Shown: one piece after another, positions 8,701 through 16,962 of the stretch
Numbering within the stretch: position 1 is the stretch's first letter
Layout of the letters: every line of letters begins with the position of its first letter
Origin: Deltaproteobacteria bacterium
Lineage (GTDB): Bacteria > Myxococcota > Myxococcia > Myxococcales > 40CM-4-68-19
Reading direction: 5' to 3'
NCBI GenBank assembly: GCA_025358085.1
Contig: JANYKT010000184.1
Location: forward strand, 1-39,944
DNA: 39,944 nucleotides
Program-made: the position numbers and the translations under genes
Notes under the pieces: model-generated
What the model saw: the letters and a program-made list of their open reading frames with translations, nothing else
Told to the model about the DNA's origin: nothing
The model's database searches: none

Positions 8701-9207
8701 CTACTGCTTGGCCAGCGCGTCGAAAGCCTTGCCCGCGTTGTTGGCCATCTCGATTTTCAGCTTGCCGTCGCCTTCGGCCTTGCGCACCGAGGTCTTGAAG
8801 GCATCGAGATCGAGCACCGCCACGGCCTGTTCGCTGCCGTCGGTCGTGACCCAGTGATCCATGACCTGCGACTTCTCCAGCGTCTTCCTGGCGATGGCCG
8901 AAACACTCTCGCCGAGGTTGTCCTGGGTGGACTCGGACAGCTTGGTCAGCTGCGCCGTGAAGGCGTCGAAGGTCTGCAAGAGGTGCGACCGCGCCTGCGC
9001 GTCGGCTGCCAGCCGCCGCTCGCGGGGATCAGACGCGCTCGCGCTGCCCACGCCCTGCAGCCGCTTGCCGCTATCGCCGGTGAAGGCGCCGCTACCCTGG
9101 CTGAGCCATTCGGGCTGCGAGGTTTCGCGTGCCGCGGTGGGCACCGGCTTGTTGCCGCCGCATGCCGCGGCCAAACCCAGGAGACCTGCGAAAAGGAGCG
9201 TCTTCAT
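8701..9207 (-). CDS. LPP20-like lipoprotein
   Basis: Protein of 168 residues with a lipoprotein signal peptide (MKTLLFAGLLGLAAAC, Cys16 as lipid site). After a short linker and QPEWLSQGSGAF comes QGVGSASASDPRERRLAADAQARSHLL, the pattern of the LPP20 family: a strand, a polar loop, then a helix with repeated Ala and Asp/Arg. The second half has SQVMDHWVTTDGSEQAVAVLDLDAF, in line with the two-part fold of this family. A perfect Shine-Dalgarno (GGAGG) is six bases before the ATG, and the start overlaps the yqgE stop by four bases (ATGA). The role of such lipoproteins is mostly unknown; some relate to flagellar or outer-membrane assembly. A second, larger protein of a related type lies at 34784-36412. 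Confidence 0.75.
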   Translation of the reverse strand: MKTLLFAGLLGLAAACGGNKPVPTAARETSQPEWLSQGSGAFTGDSGKRLQGVGSASASDPRERRLAADAQARSHLLQTFDAFTAQLTKLSESTQDNLGESVSAIARKTLEKSQVMDHWVTTDGSEQAVAVLDLDAFKTSVRKAEGDGKLKIEMANNAGKAFDALAKQ

Positions 9208-9743
9208 TGCTTTCCTCCACCCATGACAAGGTATGCCGGGTTGATGCCGAGATCGCGGATGACCGCGTCCCAGATCTTCTCGGTCGGTGTATCGAAAATG
9301 CGCCCGGCGCTGATCTTCGAGTTGAGCCAGCCGCCCGCGACCATCTCGCGCTCGAGTTGCCCCGCACCCCAGCCGGCGTAGCCCAGGCACAGCCGGTACG
9401 CGTTGGGCTCTCCCTGGAGCAACGCCTTGAGGCTGTCGGTGGAGACGCTCAGGTAGACGCCGTCTTGCAGCGCAATGGAGTCGGGCACGTCCGCGCGCCT
9501 GTGCACCAGGAACCCGCGCTCGCGCTGCACCGGCCCACCGATATAGGCGGGTCCGGCCGCTGCGTGCACGCCGATGCCCTGCTCCTTGCCGATTTCTTCA
9601 AGCGCGATCTCGCTGGGCTGATTGATGACGATGCCCATGGCGCCTTCGTCGTTGTGCTCGACCATCAGCACGACCGAGCGGGCGAAGTTCGGATCGCCCA
9701 TCTGGGGAACCGCGATGAGGAGGCCTGGGGCAATCTCGCTCAA
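9204..9743 (-). CDS. yqgE: YqgE/AlgH family protein (UPF0301)
   Basis: Protein of 179 residues. Diagnostic segments are LLIAVPQMGDPNFARSVVLM near the start, GAMGIVINQPSEI, YIGGPVQRERGFLVH, and LGYAGWGAGQLEREM, all matching the YqgE/AlgH family. Molecular function is not established for the family. Start is TTG 9743: AAGGAG lies six bases upstream and the residues fit the family's normal N-terminus (SEIAPGLLIAVPQM). It follows the ferredoxin gene after ten bases, with its ribosome site overlapping the ferredoxin stop, and overlaps the lipoprotein gene downstream, so the genes form one transcript. Confidence 0.93.
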   Translation of the reverse strand: MSEIAPGLLIAVPQMGDPNFARSVVLMVEHNDEGAMGIVINQPSEIALEEIGKEQGIGVHAAAGPAYIGGPVQRERGFLVHRRADVPDSIALQDGVYLSVSTDSLKALLQGEPNAYRLCLGYAGWGAGQLEREMVAGGWLNSKISAGRIFDTPTEKIWDAVIRDLGINPAYLVMGGGKQ

Positions 9744-9753
9744 GCCCGACTCC

Positions 9754-10092
9754 TTATCCGGCGAACGCTTCCAGCGACAGCTCGGCTCGCTTGTTCTCGC
9801 GCTCCTTGTTGGCCTCTGCGTTGGGCAGCGCGTCCTTCTGCTTGTTGATCACCGGCCACTTCTGGCAGAGGTCGGCGTTGAGCGCGACATACTCCTTCCA
9901 CTTGGGCGGGAGGTCGTCCTCGGGAAAGATGGCTTTGGTCGGGCAGACCGGCTCGCAGGCACCGCAGTCGATGCACTCGTCGGGATGGATGACGAGAAAG
10001 TTCACGCCTTCGTAGAAGCAGTCCACGGGGCAGACCGCGACGCAATCGGTGTACTTGCAGGCGACGCAGGGCTCGGCGACGATAAAGGCCAT
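9754..10092 (-). CDS. fdxA: Seven-iron ferredoxin (FdxA type)
   Basis: Protein of 112 residues. It has the unequal cysteine pattern of 3Fe-4S/4Fe-4S ferredoxins: C9-x2-C12-x4-C17-x3-CP ([21 protein letters not shown]) and C40[11 protein letters not shown]. The [18 protein letters not shown] and [12 protein letters not shown] blocks closely follow Azotobacter-type FdxA. A low-potential cytoplasmic electron carrier; partner enzymes cannot be deduced. The C-terminal 45 residues ([20 protein letters not shown]) are a charged tail. A strong ribosome site (GAGGAGGAAG) precedes ATG 10092. First gene of the minus-strand operon; its leader carries unusual repeats (10112-10178). Confidence 0.95.
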   Translation of the reverse strand: MAFIVAEPCVACKYTDCVAVCPVDCFYEGVNFLVIHPDECIDCGACEPVCPTKAIFPEDDLPPKWKEYVALNADLCQKWPVINKQKDALPNAEANKERENKRAELSLEAFAG

Positions 10093-10111
10093 CGGGTACT
10101 TCCTCCTCAGC

Positions 10112-10178
10112 AGGCTCGGCAAGCGGCAGCCTTGCCAGGTCGGCAGGCTGGGCAGGCCCGCAGACTCGGCAAGACTCG
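10112..10178. repeat. Imperfect repeats in the fdxA leader
   Basis: On the minus strand CTTGCCGAGTCTGC and CTTGCCGAGCCTGC differ at one base and stand about 50 bases apart, with CCTGCCCAGCCTGCC between them. The repeats are full of complementary GGCA/TGCC parts, so several alternative hairpins are possible. They lie just before the fdxA ribosome site, in the divergent gap with the methyltransferase gene. Function unknown; a structured leader is possible. Confidence 0.45.
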
Positions 10179-10225
10179 CCAACGCTAGGGTAGATACCGC
10201 ATCGACGTAAGGAAGCAACTCTGCT

Positions 10226-10969
10226 TTGGTCCCCGCCGTGAACGAATGCGTGCAGGGCGATGCGCGGGTCACCGTCACCTATGACCGCGCGCTTCGGGGC
10301 GAGAAGGCACAGCTGCTCCTGACCGATCCCCCTTATTGCCTGCTGGTTCGGCGGCGCAAGGGCGGTGACCTGCGAGACAAGCGGCAGGGCGTGAAGATCG
10401 ATCGCGATCCGGTGGTGCGGTTTGAGGACGTCCGGGCCTACCGCAAGTTTACCGAAGAGTGGCTTGCGAAGGCGGTGAGCTGTCTCGCGCCCGGAGCACC
10501 GCTGGTGGTGTGGACGAACTTTCTCGGCAAGGAGCCCATTGTCACGGTGGCGAGCGCGCTCGGTTTTGGCGCACTCGCATCCGAGTTCATCTGGGCCAAA
10601 GGCGAGGCACGGCTGGGCGGCAGCGAGCACCTGCTGCGTGTGTACGAGGTGGCGCTGGTGCTGCTGCGCGCGCCGCTGCCGCCGCTCGAGCACGGAGACC
10701 TCCCGCGCACGAATTCGGTGGTGGCGGGTTACGACGACGACGGAGAGGCGGGGCGCTGGGGCTCGCACCCGAACCACAAACCTTTCCGGGTGCTGGAGCC
10801 GCTTTTGCGCGCGTACTCACGGCCCGGGGATCTCGTGCTCGACCCGTTCGCGGGGAGCGGGTCAATTCCTGCCGCGGCGCTGCGCCTCTCCCGGCGCGCC
10901 GCCTGCAGCGAGCTGGATCCGGCCTTCGCAACGCTGGTCACGCGCCGGCTCGCCGCGCCCCGGACATGA
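10226..10969 (+). CDS. Beta-class DNA methyltransferase (N6-adenine or N4-cytosine), solitary
   Basis: Protein of 247 residues. The catalytic motif D34-P-P-Y ([11 protein letters not shown]) comes first and the AdoMet motif [11 protein letters not shown] (F208-S213) comes last, the order that defines the beta class of amino-methyltransferases. Between them [20 protein letters not shown] and [20 protein letters not shown] match conserved helices and motif X. DPPY excludes C5-cytosine methylation; choice of N6-A or N4-C is not certain. No restriction endonuclease is adjacent, so it is probably an orphan epigenetic methylase or an RNA/DNA modifying relative. Start is TTG 10226 (AAGGAAG at 10210-10216) or GTG 10238. 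Reads divergently from fdxA. Confidence 0.82.
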   Translation: MVPAVNECVQGDARVTVTYDRALRGEKAQLLLTDPPYCLLVRRRKGGDLRDKRQGVKIDRDPVVRFEDVRAYRKFTEEWLAKAVSCLAPGAPLVVWTNFLGKEPIVTVASALGFGALASEFIWAKGEARLGGSEHLLRVYEVALVLLRAPLPPLEHGDLPRTNSVVAGYDDDGEAGRWGSHPNHKPFRVLEPLLRAYSRPGDLVLDPFAGSGSIPAAALRLSRRAACSELDPAFATLVTRRLAAPRT

Positions 10970-10973
10970 CGCA

Positions 10974-10999
10974 GTAGTGCCAAAAGGTAGTGCCAAAAG
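10974..10999. repeat. Perfect 13-bp tandem duplication
   Basis: GTAGTGCCAAAAG is present twice head to tail (10974-10986 and 10987-10999) directly after the methyltransferase stop. It is followed by a short hairpin (AGCGG ctcgcc CCGCT, then CTTT), a weak candidate terminator for the methyltransferase gene. The repeat lies between two convergent genes. Confidence 0.7.
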
Positions 11000-11038
11000 C
11001 GGCTCGCCCCGCTCTTTCCTGGCTTCGCAGCCTTTGAC

Positions 11039-11332
11039 TCAGGGCGTGACGGCCAGCGAATCGCCGCCCGTGCAGAGGCAGAGGCCGGTGACGTTCGAAC
11101 TCGGCCAGCAGCTGCGCGTCGCCGTGGCGAACTGGGTGCAGCCCATGCTCGAGACCTTGGAGACGCAGGCCACCGGCCGCCCGCCGTTCGCGTCGACCTG
11201 CTGCACGCACATGGCGTCGCCATCGCAGCGGCAGCGGCCGTTCAAGACCACTCCTTTGTCCGAAGCCTTGGCGGAGCTGCAGCCCGTGGCGACCGAGGCG
11301 AGAACGAGCGCGATCCAGGCAAGGTTTTTCAT
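11039..11332 (-). CDS. Small Cys-rich putative lipoprotein
   Basis: Protein of 97 residues. MKNLAWIALVLASVATGC is a lipoprotein-type signal with Cys18 (the residues before it, VATG, are a slightly poor lipobox). The mature part carries several paired cysteines (GRCRCDGDAMC, ACVSK, SMGCTQ, RSCWP, GLCLC), suggesting disulfides in the periplasm or outer membrane. Not recognised as a named family. Codon use is like the neighbours. No strong ribosome site is seen before ATG 11332. It is downstream of the DUF1415 gene with a 74-base gap holding an inverted repeat. Confidence 0.65.
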   Translation of the reverse strand: MKNLAWIALVLASVATGCSSAKASDKGVVLNGRCRCDGDAMCVQQVDANGGRPVACVSKVSSMGCTQFATATRSCWPSSNVTGLCLCTGGDSLAVTP

Positions 11333-11357
11333 GATCCAGAACGAATCGCATCATCCT

Positions 11358-11391
11358 CGGGTAGGCGCGAAAGGCCCAACCGGCCTACCCG
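11358..11391. repeat. 9-bp inverted repeat upstream of the small lipoprotein
   Basis: CGGGTAGGC at 11358-11366 and GCCTACCCG at 11383-11391 form a perfect 9-base-pair stem with a 16-base loop. No T-run. It separates the DUF1415 gene from the small lipoprotein gene and shares its right arm with the tandem repeat at 11385-11417. Confidence 0.5.
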
Positions 11392-11417
11392 CCAACTATC
11401 CGCTAACTACCCGCCTT
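11385..11417. repeat. Three tandem 11-bp units at the 3' end of the DUF1415 gene
   Basis: CTACCCGCCAA, CTATCCGCTAA and CTACCCGCCTT follow one another without gaps. The last unit includes the stop codon and final two glycine codons of the DUF1415 gene (read on the minus strand as GGCGGGTAG), so the end of the gene appears to have been duplicated downstream, probably by slippage. Confidence 0.6.
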
Positions 11418-12024
11418 GGAGTTTCGCCAACGCAGCAGCCAACCGCTCTGGGCCCGCGCGACGGAGCGTCTGGAGGTTCGCCTCGGCGATCCGGTCCGAG
11501 ACTCCGACGGACACCTCGAGACTCACCAACTCCGCCGCGGTCAGCCGGCTCGCATCCACGAAGGTCGAGCCGCCGGTGCGGATCCCGCGGACCTCGCGCA
11601 ATACGCTCGCGCGCACCAGCTGCAGCGTCGGGTCGGGGCTGCGCCGGATGAAATGCACCGCGCGATGCGCGTCGAGAAGATCCATCGGCAAGTCGGGGTG
11701 GAAGGCGACGCAGAAGAACGGGGGGTCGCCGCCCGCGTGGGCGCGTGCCATCTGGTCGCGGACCTCGCCGCGGAAAGCCTCGAAGGCGCGCGCTCCGCCA
11801 GTGAAGCGCGGAAAGATCAGCAGTGCCACGTCAACCGAATCAGGCGGCAGCGCTTCGATCCCGGCGATGGCCTCCGCGGCCGCGCTGGTCTCCAGCAGGA
11901 CGCGCCGGTGCAGCTTCCCGCTCTCGCGGCAGCGTTTGGCGTAGGGACAGAGATTGAGCGCTTCGACGAAGTCGAGGATGTAGCGATCATTGCGCCCGAG
12001 CGCGGCTTCCGCGTCCGTGGTCAT
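11407..12024 (-). CDS. DUF1415 family protein
   Basis: Protein of 205 residues. The segment [20 protein letters not shown] near the N-terminus, [19 protein letters not shown] and [36 protein letters not shown] follow the DUF1415 pattern, in which an N-x-CP-x-A motif and a His-containing FHP segment are conserved. No biochemical role is known to me. Cytoplasmic by lack of signal. ATG 12024 has GGAG nine bases upstream. It starts only 30 bases from carB on the opposite strand, so the two genes share a very short divergent region. Confidence 0.75.
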   Translation of the reverse strand: MTTDAEAALGRNDRYILDFVEALNLCPYAKRCRESGKLHRRVLLETSAAAEAIAGIEALPPDSVDVALLIFPRFTGGARAFEAFRGEVRDQMARAHAGGDPPFFCVAFHPDLPMDLLDAHRAVHFIRRSPDPTLQLVRASVLREVRGIRTGGSTFVDASRLTAAELVSLEVSVGVSDRIAEANLQTLRRAGPERLAAALAKLQGG

Positions 12025-12054
12025 CGCCCGGACTCCATGCTAGACGACCGGCCC

Positions 12055-15000
12055 GTGCCACGCCGCAAAGACCTCAAATCCATCCTCCTCCTCGGCTCCG
12101 GTCCCATCGTCATCGGGCAGGCCTGCGAATTCGACTACTCGGGCGTGCAGGCGCTGAAAGCCCTGCGTGAAGAGGGGTACCGCACCATCCTCCTCAACTC
12201 CAACCCCGCGACGATCATGACCGACGCCGAGTGGGCCGATCGCACCTATATCGAGCCCATCACGGTGGAGAGCGCCGAGCGCATCCTCGCCATCGAGCGG
12301 CCCGATGCGGTGCTCCCCACCATGGGCGGGCAGACAGCCCTGAACCTTGCCGTGCAGCTGGCGCGGCGCGGGATCCTGGCCAAGTACGGGACGCAATTGA
12401 TTGGTGCGCAGCTCGATGCCATCGAGAAGGCGGAGGACCGGCAGAAGTTCAAGGACTGCATGACCTCGATCGGGCTCGAGGTGCCGAAGAGCGGGGTCGC
12501 GCGATCGCTCAGCGACGTCGAGCGCGTCGGCGCGGAGCTTGGCTTTCCGGTGATTCTGCGGCCCTCGTACACGCTGGGGGGCCTCGGCGGCGGCATCGCC
12601 TACAACTCGCTCGAGCTCGCGGACATGGGGGCGCGGGCGCTCGCCTATAGCCCCACGCACGAGGTCCTCATCGAGGAGTCCGTTCTGGGCTGGAAGGAGT
12701 TTGAGCTCGAGGTGATGCGCGACCGCGCCGACAACGTGGTCATTATCTGCTCCATTGAAAATATTGACCCGATGGGCGTGCACACCGGCGACTCGATCAC
12801 GGTGGCGCCCGCGCAGACCTTGAGCGACGTTGAGTACCAGCTGATGCGCGACATGGCCTGTAAAGTCATCCGCGCGATCGGCGTCGAAACCGGAGGGTCC
12901 AACATTCAGTTCGGGGTGCACCCGCAGACCGGCCGCATCGTGGTCATCGAGATGAACCCACGCGTGAGCCGCTCGTCGGCGTTGGCTTCGAAGGCCACGG
13001 GTTTTCCCATCGCCAAGATCGCTGCCAAGCTCGCCGTTGGCTACACACTCGATGAACTCACCAACGACATCACCAAGACCACGCCCTCGAGCTTCGAACC
13101 TTCGATCGACTACTGCGTGGTGAAGATGCCGCGCTTCAACTTCGAGAAGTTTCCGCACGCCGACCAGACGCTGACGACTTCAATGAAGTCGGTCGGCGAG
13201 GTGATGTCGATCGGACGCACCTTCGCCATCGCGCTGCAGAAGGCGCTGCGCTCGATGGAGAACGGCACCGACGGCCTGGACAGCCCGCTCAAGCGCGATG
13301 GATCGCACGGCGGCTACAGCCCGGCCGAACTCGAGCGCATCCGCGGCGAGGTCAAGGTGCCCCGTCCGCGCCGCCTGTTCTGGCTCGCTGAAGCCTGTCG
13401 CGCCGGGCTCTCCGTGGAAGAGTTGTACGCGCTGTCGGCCATCGACCCCTGGTTCATCCGCGAGGTGCAGGCGCTCATCGACGCCGAGCACGAAATCGCC
13501 GCAGCGCACGCGGGCGCGGAAGTTCCTGACCTTGCGCGCTGGAAGCGGTTGGGCTTCTCGGACAAGCGCATCGGAGTCCTTACGCACCGCACGGAGAGCG
13601 AGATCCTCCGGCAGCGCGAACGAGAAGGCCTGCACCCGGTTTTCAAGCGCGTGGACACCTGCGCTGCCGAGTTCGAGGCAAACACACCGTACCTCTACTC
13701 CTCCTATGAGGACGAGGACGAAGTCCGCCCCGACGAGCGCAAGAAGGTGCTCATCCTTGGCTCGGGACCGAACCGGATCGGACAAGGGGTCGAATTCGAT
13801 TATTGCTGCGTGCAGGCCTCCTATGCGCTGCGCTCGAAAGGCTTCGAGACGCTGATGGTGAACTGCAACCCCGAGACGGTGTCGACCGACTACGACACCT
13901 CCGACCGGTTGTACTTCGAGCCTCTGACATTGGAGGACGTAGTCGAAATCGCCCGGCGCGAGAAGCCGATCGGCGCCATCGTCCAGTTCGGCGGGCAGAC
14001 GCCTCTGAAGCTCGCCCACGGACTCGAGCTTGCGGGCATCCCCATTCTTGGGACATCGGTCGAGGCCATCGACATCGCCGAAGACCGGGAGCGCTTCGCC
14101 CGGCTGGTTGAAGAACTCAAGCTGCTGCAGGCCGAGAACGGCATTGCTCGCAGCGCCACGGAAGCGCTCGCCATCGCGCGGCGCATTGGCTACCCGGTGA
14201 TGGTGCGGCCGTCTTTCGTGCTGGGCGGGCGGGCCATGGAAGTCGTCTATGACGACGAGCAACTGGAGCGTTACTCGAAAGAGGCAGTTCGGGCTTCCGA
14301 GGAGCGGCCCATCCTCGTCGATCGATTCCTGAAAAACGCTATCGAGGTGGATGTCGACTGCGTCGGGGACGGCACCGACTACGTCGTCGCGGGCGTGATG
14401 GAGCACATCGAGGAGGCGGGGATCCACTCGGGCGATTCCGCGTGCGCGCTGCCGCCGTTCTCGCTGTCGGCCGAGGTGATCGCGGAGATCTCGCGACAGG
14501 CCGTCGCGCTCGCGCGGCATCTCAAAGTCGTCGGCCTGATGAACGTCCAGTTCGCCGTGCAGGACGACCGCATCTACATCCTGGAGGCAAACCCGCGCGC
14601 GTCACGCACGGTGCCCTTCGTCGGCAAGGCGACCGGCATCCCCTGGGCCCGGGTCGCGGCACTCTGCGCGGTGGGGCACACGCTGCGCATGCAAGGCATC
14701 TCGGAGACGTTCGTGCCGCGCCACATGAGCGTCAAGGAGGCGGTGTTTCCCTTCCACCGTTTCTCGAAAGCGGACACCATCCTGGGGCCGGAGATGCGAT
14801 CGACGGGTGAAGTGATGGGCATCGACGACTCGTTCCCACGCGCTTTTGCGAAGGCCCAGCTTGCGGCGGGCAACGCGCTGCCAACCGGGGGCCGCGTCTT
14901 CATTTCGGTGCGCGACGAGGATAAGGAGGGCGCTACCGACCTGGCGCGCCGGCTGGTCGCAGCTGGTTTCGAGGTCGTGGCTACCGCAGGAACCGCGGCT

Positions 15001-15291
15001 TACTTCGGCGTCAACGGCGTGGCGGCGACGCCGGTGCTCAAGGTCGCTGAGGGCCGGCCACACATCGTCGACAAGATCATCGACGGAGAGGTTGCGCTGG
15101 TCTTCAACACCACCTCGGGACGGCGCGCCATCGAGGACAGTTACAGCATCCGGCGCGAAACCTTGATGCACGGCATTCCGTACTTTACCGCGCTCACCAG
15201 CTGCCGCGCGGCCGTGGCGGCCATCGAGGCGCTGCGGCAGGGTCCGCTTGGAGTGAAGTGCCTGCAGGAGTACCAGCAGCGAATCCGATAG
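12055..15291 (+). CDS. carB: Carbamoyl-phosphate synthase large subunit
   Basis: Protein of 1078 residues, close to E. coli CarB. Two homologous ATP-grasp halves are visible: [20 protein letters not shown] opens the carboxyphosphate half and [19 protein letters not shown] (from about residue 565) opens the carbamoyl-phosphate half. [17 protein letters not shown] and [18 protein letters not shown] are the paired metal-binding loops. The last ~140 residues ([20 protein letters not shown] on) are the MGS-like allosteric domain, known to bind UMP and ornithine in other species. GTG 12055 begins exactly where the family begins ([13 protein letters not shown] against the usual PKRTDIKSILILG); ATG 12037 would add six residues. 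Neither start has a clear ribosome site. It is monocistronic here, separated from carA by 6 kb. Confidence 0.96.
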   Translation: MPRRKDLKSILLLGSGPIVIGQACEFDYSGVQALKALREEGYRTILLNSNPATIMTDAEWADRTYIEPITVESAERILAIERPDAVLPTMGGQTALNLAVQLARRGILAKYGTQLIGAQLDAIEKAEDRQKFKDCMTSIGLEVPKSGVARSLSDVERVGAELGFPVILRPSYTLGGLGGGIAYNSLELADMGARALAYSPTHEVLIEESVLGWKEFELEVMRDRADNVVIICSIENIDPMGVHTGDSITVAPAQTLSDVEYQLMRDMACKVIRAIGVETGGSNIQFGVHPQTGRIVVIEMNPRVSRSSALASKATGFPIAKIAAKLAVGYTLDELTNDITKTTPSSFEPSIDYCVVKMPRFNFEKFPHADQTLTTSMKSVGEVMSIGRTFAIALQKALRSMENGTDGLDSPLKRDGSHGGYSPAELERIRGEVKVPRPRRLFWLAEACRAGLSVEELYALSAIDPWFIREVQALIDAEHEIAAAHAGAEVPDLARWKRLGFSDKRIGVLTHRTESEILRQREREGLHPVFKRVDTCAAEFEANTPYLYSSYEDEDEVRPDERKKVLILGSGPNRIGQGVEFDYCCVQASYALRSKGFETLMVNCNPETVSTDYDTSDRLYFEPLTLEDVVEIARREKPIGAIVQFGGQTPLKLAHGLELAGIPILGTSVEAIDIAEDRERFARLVEELKLLQAENGIARSATEALAIARRIGYPVMVRPSFVLGGRAMEVVYDDEQLERYSKEAVRASEERPILVDRFLKNAIEVDVDCVGDGTDYVVAGVMEHIEEAGIHSGDSACALPPFSLSAEVIAEISRQAVALARHLKVVGLMNVQFAVQDDRIYILEANPRASRTVPFVGKATGIPWARVAALCAVGHTLRMQGISETFVPRHMSVKEAVFPFHRFSKADTILGPEMRSTGEVMGIDDSFPRAFAKAQLAAGNALPTGGRVFISVRDEDKEGATDLARRLVAAGFEVVATAGTAAYFGVNGVAATPVLKVAEGRPHIVDKIIDGEVALVFNTTSGRRAIEDSYSIRRETLMHGIPYFTALTSCRAAVAAIEALRQGPLGVKCLQEYQQRIR

Positions 15292-15437
15292 CCGGCCGCG
15301 GTTTCCGCAATCAAAGCGAACGAACCCGGTCCAGTCCCCGAAGGCCACGGGAGACAATGACCGCCCGCTCGGCCGGCCGAAGGACGAGACTTGTGCGGGC
15401 AACAGGGACTCCTTAGGTTTCACTCATGGAGGCCTGC

Positions 15438-15986
15438 ATGCGATCAATTCTCGTCGGAGCGACATTGGCACTGGCTCTCTCGACTGGCGCATTGGCGCGC
15501 GGGAACACCACTTCTGCGAGTCCCGATCCGGTCAAGTGCACCGACGGCAGTATCGCGACGAAGTCGGGTCGCGGCGCTTGTTCTCATCACGGCGGGATCG
15601 CACGAACGACACAAAGCGGCCCGGCTTCGCCGAGCGGCTCGACCTCGCCGAGCGGTTCGACTTCGCAGAGAAGCCCGACTTCGGGACCCGCCAACCCCGC
15701 GCTTCCGCCCACCGAGCGCGCGGCAGACAATGCAGCGTCGAAGAGCCCGTGGTCTATCTTCGGCGGTAAGCGGAAGGATCCCGCGCCGGCTCAGACCACA
15801 ACAAGTCCGGGGCCCGCGCAGGGCCGCAGCGCCGCGCCGATCTCGCGCGCGCCGCGCCAGAGCGACGCGCCGGCCAGCGCGCAGCCAACCGCGAAGTGCC
15901 GCGACGGCAGCGCGTCCTACAGCGCGCATCACGGCGGCGCTTGCTCGCACCACGGCGGCGTCGCGCAGTGGCTTGACGGTCGCTAG
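15438..15986 (+). CDS. Secreted protein with two DUF3761-like motifs
   Basis: Protein of 182 residues. MRSILVGATLALALSTGALA is a signal peptide with an A-L-A cleavage site. The mature part carries two copies of one motif at its ends: C34-TDGSIATKSGRGAC48-SHHGGI and C154-RDGSASYSAHHGGAC169-SHHGGV, both of the C-x-DG...ACSxHGG(V/I) type found in DUF3761 proteins. Between them is a Ser/Pro/Thr-rich linker of about 100 residues with repeats of PSGSTS. Each motif probably forms a small disulfide-bonded or metal-binding unit. ATG 15438 is preferred over ATG 15426 because GGAGG lies five bases before it. The codons in the linker are less biased than in the enzymes around. Function unknown. Confidence 0.75.
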   Translation: MRSILVGATLALALSTGALARGNTTSASPDPVKCTDGSIATKSGRGACSHHGGIARTTQSGPASPSGSTSPSGSTSQRSPTSGPANPALPPTERAADNAASKSPWSIFGGKRKDPAPAQTTTSPGPAQGRSAAPISRAPRQSDAPASAQPTAKCRDGSASYSAHHGGACSHHGGVAQWLDGR

Positions 15987-15999
15987 CGCGCAGTCAAAC

Positions 16000-16037
16000 G
16001 GCGGCAGCAGTGGCTCGGTGGCCGCTCAGCCGCCGCC
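16000..16037. repeat. Weak inverted repeat between convergent genes
   Basis: GGCGGC at 16000-16005 pairs with GCCGCC at 16029-16034 (or 16032-16037). It sits downstream of argF (minus strand) and the DUF3761-like gene (plus strand). On the minus strand the stem is followed by GTTTG only, so it is at best a weak terminator. Confidence 0.25.
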
Positions 16038-16065
16038 AGAGTTCGGCCTGCTGCAAGAGACTTGG

Positions 16066-16962
16066 TCATTTTCCCAGGATGAGCTGCTCAAGCAGGGCCT
16101 TCTGCACATGCATCCGGTTCTCGGCCTCGTCCAGGACGGCCGACCGCGGGCCGTCGATCACTTCTGCCGAGATCTCTTCTCCCCGGTGCGCAGGCAGACA
16201 GTGCAACACGATGGCGTGATCCGCGGCGTGGCCCAGCAGCGAATCGTCAACCAGGAACCCTCTGAACGCCTGTCGCCGGGCCGCCGTCTCCTTCTCCTGG
16301 CCCATGCTGATCCACACGTCGGTGATGACGACATCGGCGCCTTGCGCGGCCTCGGCAGGACTTGCGGTTACCAAGGCGTCGCGCAGCAAATCGGGCGGCG
16401 GCCGGTAGCCCTCGGGCGCGGCGAGTCGCAAGTTGAATCCAAACAACGGCGCCGCTTCGCAGAACGAGAGCGCCATGTTGGAGGCGCAGTCGCCGATGAA
16501 GGCGAGAGTGCGCCCAGCCACCGAGCCGAGCCGTTCCTCGATGGTAAAGAGGTCGGCGAGGATCTGCACCGGGTGCCCGCCGTCAGAAAGGCCGTTGATC
16601 ACCGGCACGGTGGCGGCGCGCGCGAGTTCTTCAAGGCGGTCGTCGCCGAAAGTACGGAAGAGAATGGCGTCGACGTAGCGGCTGGACACTCGCGCCGTGT
16701 CGGAGAGCGTCTCGCCGCGGCTGAGTTGGCTGTCCTGCATGGGCAGCGTGATGGCGCTGCCACCGAGCTGACCGATGGCAGCCTCGAAGGAGAGTCGCGT
16801 TCGCGTGGAGTGTTTTTCGAAGAGGAGCAACAGCGACCGACCTTCGAGGGTGCGCACAGCCTCGCCTCGCTTGCGCAATGCCTTGAGCTCATGCGCGCGG
16901 CGGAAGAGTCGTTGGTGCTCATCGAGAGTGAAATCGGCAAGCCGGAGAAAGTCTCGCTTCAA
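16066..16962 (-). CDS. argF: Ornithine carbamoyltransferase
   Basis: Protein of 298 residues; converts ornithine and carbamoyl phosphate to citrulline. Seen: FEKHSTRTRLSFE (S52-T-R-T-R56, carbamoyl-phosphate loop), NGLSDGGHPVQILADL, the ornithine-specific DVWISMGQE and the catalytic HCLPAHRGEEI. The substitution of H for the usual S/T before STRTR and of GG for the usual LF/YH before HP is slightly unusual, but all catalytic residues stand. The start is TTG 16962, overlapping the argH stop (TTGA); AGGAGG lies about eight bases upstream, inside argH. Last gene of the arginine operon, transcribed after argH though its reaction comes earlier in the pathway. Confidence 0.95.
   Translation of the reverse strand: MKRDFLRLADFTLDEHQRLFRRAHELKALRKRGEAVRTLEGRSLLLLFEKHSTRTRLSFEAAIGQLGGSAITLPMQDSQLSRGETLSDTARVSSRYVDAILFRTFGDDRLEELARAATVPVINGLSDGGHPVQILADLFTIEERLGSVAGRTLAFIGDCASNMALSFCEAAPLFGFNLRLAAPEGYRPPPDLLRDALVTASPAEAAQGADVVITDVWISMGQEKETAARRQAFRGFLVDDSLLGHAADHAIVLHCLPAHRGEEISAEVIDGPRSAVLDEAENRMHVQKALLEQLILGK

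Noticed and set aside
8522-8701. Two GCGATCGC octamers (HIP1-like) flanking the small ORF
   Set aside because: HIP1 abundance is a cyanobacterial trait; two copies in a GC-rich window can be chance.
10974-10999. TGGCAC in the minus strand of the tandem repeat as a sigma-54 promoter
   Set aside because: The -12 element (TTGC at proper spacing) is missing and the next minus-strand gene downstream is far off behind a convergent gene.
15630-15665. PSGSTS-coding repeats as a CRISPR-like array
   Set aside because: The repeat units are adjacent, in frame and code for a linker; there are no spacers.
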